A stretch of DNA of 64,000 bases from Crocinitomicaceae bacterium (lineage in GTDB: Bacteria > Bacteroidota > Bacteroidia > Flavobacteriales_D > Crocinitomicaceae): assembly GCA_022447585.1 (NCBI GenBank), contig JAKVAR010000009.1, positions 741,133-805,132 of the forward strand. The letters are read 5' to 3'. A program made the position numbers and the translations under genes. The notes beneath the pieces were generated by a model. It was not told the DNA's origin and searched no databases. It saw nothing but the letters and a program-made list of their open reading frames with translations. Of the stretch, positions 61,004 through 64,000 are shown in pieces. Positions within the stretch are counted from its first letter, which is position 1. Each line of letters starts with the position of its first letter.

Positions 61004-61384
61004 TCACTCATTATGTGGAATGACATTCACTTTAAATCTAAGTTTATGTGTTCCTTTTGACGTATTTGCTTTTAGGTAAACAATACGAGATTGGAAGTAA
61101 TACTTCCCTTTTGTATCAAATGTTAATTTCATTGAATACGATCCTCCTGGCAAGATTGGCTTTATAGGCAGCTCAACTTTGGTGCATGGGCAATCTACTT
61201 TATAATCGGATATGATTAAAGGAATATCTCCATCGTTAGTAATGATATAATCATGCTCTAACAACTTCCCTTCGACAGTCTCGGGAAACTTATGTAGTGA
61301 CTTATCAATACTAAAATCCGCCACCTGGCCAAAGCCAAGGGCGGAATTTAATGCTACAATTATGATCGCAAAATATAGCTTCAT
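61004..61384 (-). CDS. DUF1573-domain protein, short
   Basis: 126 aa. Signal peptide (KLYFAIIIVALNSALGFGQ), then one Ig-like DUF1573 domain: FPETVEGKLLEHDYIITNDGDIPLIISDYKVDCPCTKVELP, with the pair CPC near 64-66 and the strand PGGSYSMKLTFDTKGK. Probably exported. It lies 1 base behind the larger DUF1573 gene, so they are one unit, likely from duplication. Confidence 0.88.
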   Translation of the reverse strand: MKLYFAIIIVALNSALGFGQVADFSIDKSLHKFPETVEGKLLEHDYIITNDGDIPLIISDYKVDCPCTKVELPIKPILPGGSYSMKLTFDTKGKYYFQSRIVYLKANTSKGTHKLRFKVNVIPHNE

Positions 61385-61385
61385 A

Positions 61386-61832
61386 CTACCTGTTAGCTGG
61401 TGCTCCTGTAGTATTTACTGGTGCTCCTGATTCAGGCTTAGGCTTTACTGTCCCTTTAATTCTTACTACTTTAGTTGGAGAATTTCCTGCATTAGAAGTA
61501 ATCGTTACTGACTTGTTAATCGCACCTGGACGCTTCGTATCGTATTTCACAGAGATTGAAGCTTTTGCTCCTGGAGCAATTGGCTCTTTTGGCCATGACG
61601 GAACAGTACATCCACAAGATCCTTTCGCATTTGAAATAATCAATGGTGCATTTCCTGTATTGGTGAATTCAAATGTACACTGACCGTTTCCTGCATAATC
61701 GACAGTTCCATAATCGTGAACCTCTTTTTCAAAACTGATTTGAGCTCCGCTTGTCACTTCTTGAGCAAATGCTGTGTTCGCTCCTAATACTGCAACAAAC
61801 ATAACTAATAATGATAATAATACCTTTTTCAT
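61386..61832 (-). CDS. DUF1573-domain protein
   Basis: 148 aa. Signal peptide (KKVLLSLLVMFVAVLGANTAFAQ), DUF1573 domain with FEKEVHDYGTVDYAGNGQCTFEFTNTGNAPLIISNAKGSCGCTVPSWPKEPI. The GSCGC motif near 73-77 is the family hallmark. C-terminal tail rich in Pro, Gly and Ala. Common in Bacteroidota; function unknown. Confidence 0.93.
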   Translation of the reverse strand: MKKVLLSLLVMFVAVLGANTAFAQEVTSGAQISFEKEVHDYGTVDYAGNGQCTFEFTNTGNAPLIISNAKGSCGCTVPSWPKEPIAPGAKASISVKYDTKRPGAINKSVTITSNAGNSPTKVVRIKGTVKPKPESGAPVNTTGAPANR

Positions 61833-61866
61833 ATTCCGTAATTTATTTAAGTTTCAAATACAATAT

Positions 61867-61874
61867 CAAATATA
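61867..61874 (-). promoter_or_regulatory. Promoter -7 box for the DUF1573 pair
   Basis: Minus-strand TATATTTG, 34 bases before the ATG at 61832. Confidence 0.5.
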
Positions 61875-61925
61875 GTACAAGAAAACTGACCCATATTTTT
61901 TTTAACACATCGTTAACATCGTTTT

Positions 61926-62459
61926 TTATTGTTCTGTAATGCGTTTTTGAATTAGCTCAACAATTGACAATTCAATATTATCTAATCTATAACGAATATC
62001 TTCAGCCTTTTCTGCAGTCATATCTGGATTCTCTGATAATAGTAACTCATTATAGAACCTAACTTTTGACGTATCCCTTGGAGAGACATTCATATCATAG
62101 ATATTTGCTAAACTTTCCAAAATCATTGCCCTGTTGACATAATTCTTATAATTCGTTAGCAGCGTATCGCCATAGGCAGCTGCATTTTTAAAATCTGCTA
62201 AACCAGTATATTTCATATGTACTTTATCCAAACACTCAGGAGCATGTTCGTCCTCGGGAAAAGCACGATAAAAATCCAATAAAACATCAATTAATGCCTG
62301 ATCATCTTCGGGAGACATCACTTCACCAGGCCCCAAGTTCTGCGACTTTTCAAAAATAGCCGTTTCAGTATCTTTTATTTTTTTGAGCATTTCTGCCTTC
62401 TCATCAGCGCAAGCTGCGAATAAGAATAAAATGATTGAGAATAAAACTAAGGGTTTCAT
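61926..62459 (-). CDS. Lipoprotein with TPR-like helices
   Basis: 177 aa. Lipoprotein signal with lipobox LFAAC (lipid Cys near 17). The remainder is helical and has tetratricopeptide character: YRAFPEDEHAPECLDKVHMKY, ADFKNAAAYGDTLL and NRAMILESLANIYDM, followed by a coiled end. Its ATG follows the stop of def by one base, so they are translationally linked. Function unknown. Confidence 0.8.
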   Translation of the reverse strand: MKPLVLFSIILFLFAACADEKAEMLKKIKDTETAIFEKSQNLGPGEVMSPEDDQALIDVLLDFYRAFPEDEHAPECLDKVHMKYTGLADFKNAAAYGDTLLTNYKNYVNRAMILESLANIYDMNVSPRDTSKVRFYNELLLSENPDMTAEKAEDIRYRLDNIELSIVELIQKRITEQ

Positions 62460-62460
62460 A

Positions 62461-63066
62461 TTAACGTTGTTTCTTTCGTGCAGGGAACTTCATTTTATAA
62501 TCGACTTCAACCTCTCCTTTAGAGATATTTTGAAGTTTCTTATTAATCAATCTTTTCTTCAATGTCGACAAGTGATCTGTAAACAATATGCCTTCAACAT
62601 GATCATATTCATGCTGAATAATACGAGCGGCATAACCATCAAACTCTTCTTCTTTCAACTTCCAGTTCTCATCATAGTAGGATAGAACAACTTTTTCTTT
62701 ACGAAAAACCTCTTCCCTCAATTTTGGGATAGACAAACAACCTTCATTGAATCCCCACTCTTCACCTTTCTCCTCTTCAATAATTGGGTTAATAAAGACC
62801 TTTTTGAAATTCTCTAGGCCTTCAGCCATTGGATCCGGATCTTCCCCTTCTTCAACTTCTGCAAACGGACTAGCATCCACAATAAATAAACGAATTGATT
62901 TGCCAATTTGAGGTGCAGCTAGTCCCACTCCTGAGGCTTCATACATTGTTTCGAACATATCCGCTATCAATTTTTTCAATTCGGGATAATCCTTATCAAT
63001 CTCTTCCGCCTCTCTTTTTAAGACTGGATCTCCGTATGCTACAACTGGTAAAATCATTTCATTCAT
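62461..63066 (-). CDS. def: Peptide deformylase
   Basis: Removes the formyl group from new proteins, iron-dependent. 201 aa. Motifs: GVGLAAPQIG (about 47-56), EGCLSIP (Cys ligand, near 114) and QHEYDHVEGILF with the HExxH metal site (near 156-160). An acidic insert AEVEEGEDPDPMAEG after residue 75 is a Bacteroidota feature. Complete. The tail KFPARKKQR is basic. Confidence 0.96.
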   Translation of the reverse strand: MNEMILPVVAYGDPVLKREAEEIDKDYPELKKLIADMFETMYEASGVGLAAPQIGKSIRLFIVDASPFAEVEEGEDPDPMAEGLENFKKVFINPIIEEEKGEEWGFNEGCLSIPKLREEVFRKEKVVLSYYDENWKLKEEEFDGYAARIIQHEYDHVEGILFTDHLSTLKKRLINKKLQNISKGEVEVDYKMKFPARKKQR

Positions 63067-63143
63067 TATTATACTGTAAAACTAATGCTTTCCACTTAAA
63101 AAACAGACTATTTAGTAGAATTTAGATCTGCGAGACACCATAT

Positions 63144-63554
63144 CTATTGCTGAGACAAATACGATTGTAATATTATTGTCGCGCTAACTTTATCCACAAG
63201 TCCCTTCTGTTTTTTCTGCCTCTTAGTTGCACCAGCCGCATGCATGGATTGGCTTGCCATTTTAGACGTAAAGCGTTCATCAATCAAAACAACTTTAATC
63301 ATTCTGAACTGCTTTTCAATTGCCTCTTGCAATAGGTAAATATTCTGCGTCACGTGGGCATCTTCATTATTTAAACGTTTGGGTAAACCAAGAACAATTG
63401 TATCCACCTTCTCACTAAAAACCAGTAGTTTCAGGGTATCCATTAACTTTTCAGAATCGACTGTATCAAGTCCAAAAGCGAACATATTTAAGTCATCTGT
63501 GATAGCTAAACCAGTCCTCTTAAGTCCAAAATCAATTGCAATAATTTTACCCAT
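63144..63554 (-). CDS. ruvX: Holliday junction resolvase / pre-16S rRNA nuclease RuvX
   Basis: YqgF-type RNase H-fold nuclease, 136 aa. Conserved acidic residues in AIDFGLKRTGLAIT (near 5-18), GLPKRLNNEDAHVTQN and DERFTSKMASQSM; late KVSATIILQSYL. In E. coli the enzyme processes the 5' end of 16S rRNA. Its ATG sits five bases behind CATCTTTG, close to the -7 consensus, suggesting a leaderless message. Confidence 0.94.
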   Translation of the reverse strand: MGKIIAIDFGLKRTGLAITDDLNMFAFGLDTVDSEKLMDTLKLLVFSEKVDTIVLGLPKRLNNEDAHVTQNIYLLQEAIEKQFRMIKVVLIDERFTSKMASQSMHAAGATKRQKKQKGLVDKVSATIILQSYLSQQ

Positions 63555-63609
63555 GACCGCAAAGATGCTAGAAATCTAACAGTAAACAAAAATATCCATT
63601 CGAGATAAT

Positions 63610-63617
63610 TACATTTG
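63610..63617 (+). promoter_or_regulatory. Promoter -7 box for dapD
   Basis: TACATTTG matches TAnnTTTG, 18 bases before the ATG at 63636. Confidence 0.5.
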
Positions 63618-63635
63618 CTAAAACAAAACATATAA

Positions 63636-64000
63636 ATGAGATCAATTATAGAAGCTGCTTGGGATAATCGTGAATTATTAAAAGATCAGAATACAATTAA
63701 AACAATAGAACAAGCAATAGAAGATATAGATAAAGGAAAACTACGCGTTGCAGAACCATTGGAAGATGGAACATGGCAAGTTAACGAATGGGTTAAAAAA
63801 GCAGTAGTCATGTATTTCCCGATTCGTAAAATGGAGACAATTGAGGTAGGACCGTTTGAGTTTCACGACAAAATGAAACTTAAAACAAACTATAAAGAAT
63901 TAGGTGTTCGTGTAGTACCTCATGCGGTTGCAAGATATGGTGCATTTGTTGCCTCTGGAGTTATCATGATGCCATCATATATTAATATTGGTGCATTTGT
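63636..64000 (+). CDS. dapD: 2,3,4,5-tetrahydropyridine-2,6-dicarboxylate N-succinyltransferase, partial
   Basis: Lysine and diaminopimelate synthesis. 121 codons are visible before the window ends. MRSIIEAAWDNRELL is the DapD opening; DGTWQVNEWVKKAVVMYFPI and the left-handed-helix segments RVVPHAVARYGAFVASGVIMMPSYINIGAF mark the start of the hexapeptide domain. Full-length DapD is about 270 aa, so half is missing here. Confidence 0.95.
   Translation, partial: MRSIIEAAWDNRELLKDQNTIKTIEQAIEDIDKGKLRVAEPLEDGTWQVNEWVKKAVVMYFPIRKMETIEVGPFEFHDKMKLKTNYKELGVRVVPHAVARYGAFVASGVIMMPSYINIGAF

Noticed and set aside
63188..63196. TTATCCACA, a perfect DnaA box
   Set aside because: Single copy inside ruvX; there is no cluster and no AT-rich unwinding site nearby, so not an origin.

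Overview
The window is AT-rich, gene-dense bacterial chromosome with the marks of the Bacteroidota, most likely Flavobacteriales (perhaps near Crocinitomicaceae or Cryomorphaceae; this placement is inference). The evidence is: type IX secretion (T9SS) genes porV, porU, a porP/sprF homologue and gldJ; T9SS C-terminal sorting domains; a serine-palmitoyltransferase-like enzyme; ATP-type PEP carboxykinase; a DnaE with its own exonuclease domain; and Bacteroidota promoters (TAnnTTTG -7 box, TTG/TTTG -33 box). No phage, insertion sequence, CRISPR array or rRNA operon was seen. || Layout. 1-2.4 kb: fumarylacetoacetase and ychF (minus). 2.5-5.4 kb: an exported M28 peptidase and an alpha-oxoamine synthase of the serine palmitoyltransferase type (plus). 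5.6-8.9 kb: bioB-bioF coupled, and ispF behind porV. 8.9-17.3 kb: T9SS block, porU and porV on the minus strand, porP/sprF-like and gldJ on the plus strand. 17.4-26.8 kb: murF, acyl-CoA dehydrogenase, anmK, glutamate dehydrogenase family, nhaD, an exbB-exbD-tonB energy-transducing operon running into folC. 26.9-30.2 kb: two identical tRNA-Val genes plus a decayed third 3' end, a GNAT acetyltransferase, a histidine kinase, a small lipoprotein and tRNA-Ser. 30.3-34.1 kb: GWxTD protein, glycosyltransferase, aroQ, xerD. 34.1-36.5 kb: lipoprotein / ECF sigma factor / single-pass protein with a C-terminal barrel-like domain. 36.6-41 kb: rimO, a lipoprotein, elbB, pckA. 41.1-46.2 kb: a compact four-gene operon (SPFH, YigZ, exported protein, M42-like peptidase) and dnaA. 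46.5-51.3 kb: thioesterase, membrane-anchored patatin, a histidine-kinase remnant, a membrane protein and a non-coding gap. 51.3-54.6 kb: tspO, SRPBCC and a four-FAS1-domain T9SS substrate with a palindromic promoter. 54.7-64 kb: SirB1-like protein, dnaE, a decayed T9SS minimal substrate, two DUF1573 proteins, a lipoprotein, def, ruvX and the start of dapD. || Working together: the T9SS block supplies the secretion machine that would export and anchor the FAS1 protein (and once the decayed product at 60.6-60.9 kb). ExbB/ExbD/TonB energise outer-membrane import. The sigma/anti-sigma-like pair probably responds to the envelope. Most remaining genes are housekeeping. || The most unusual signals are the sigma-linked inner-membrane/barrel fusion, the nested inverted repeats around the FAS1-gene promoter, a probable small transcript (32-codon ORF plus terminator) next to it, three decaying genes (histidine kinase, T9SS substrate, tRNA-Val), and several start codons lying 4-5 nt behind a -7 box, which suggests leaderless mRNAs. 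I found no clear sign of a wholly new multi-gene system. The sigma/barrel operon and the FAS1 control region are the best candidates for something undescribed.
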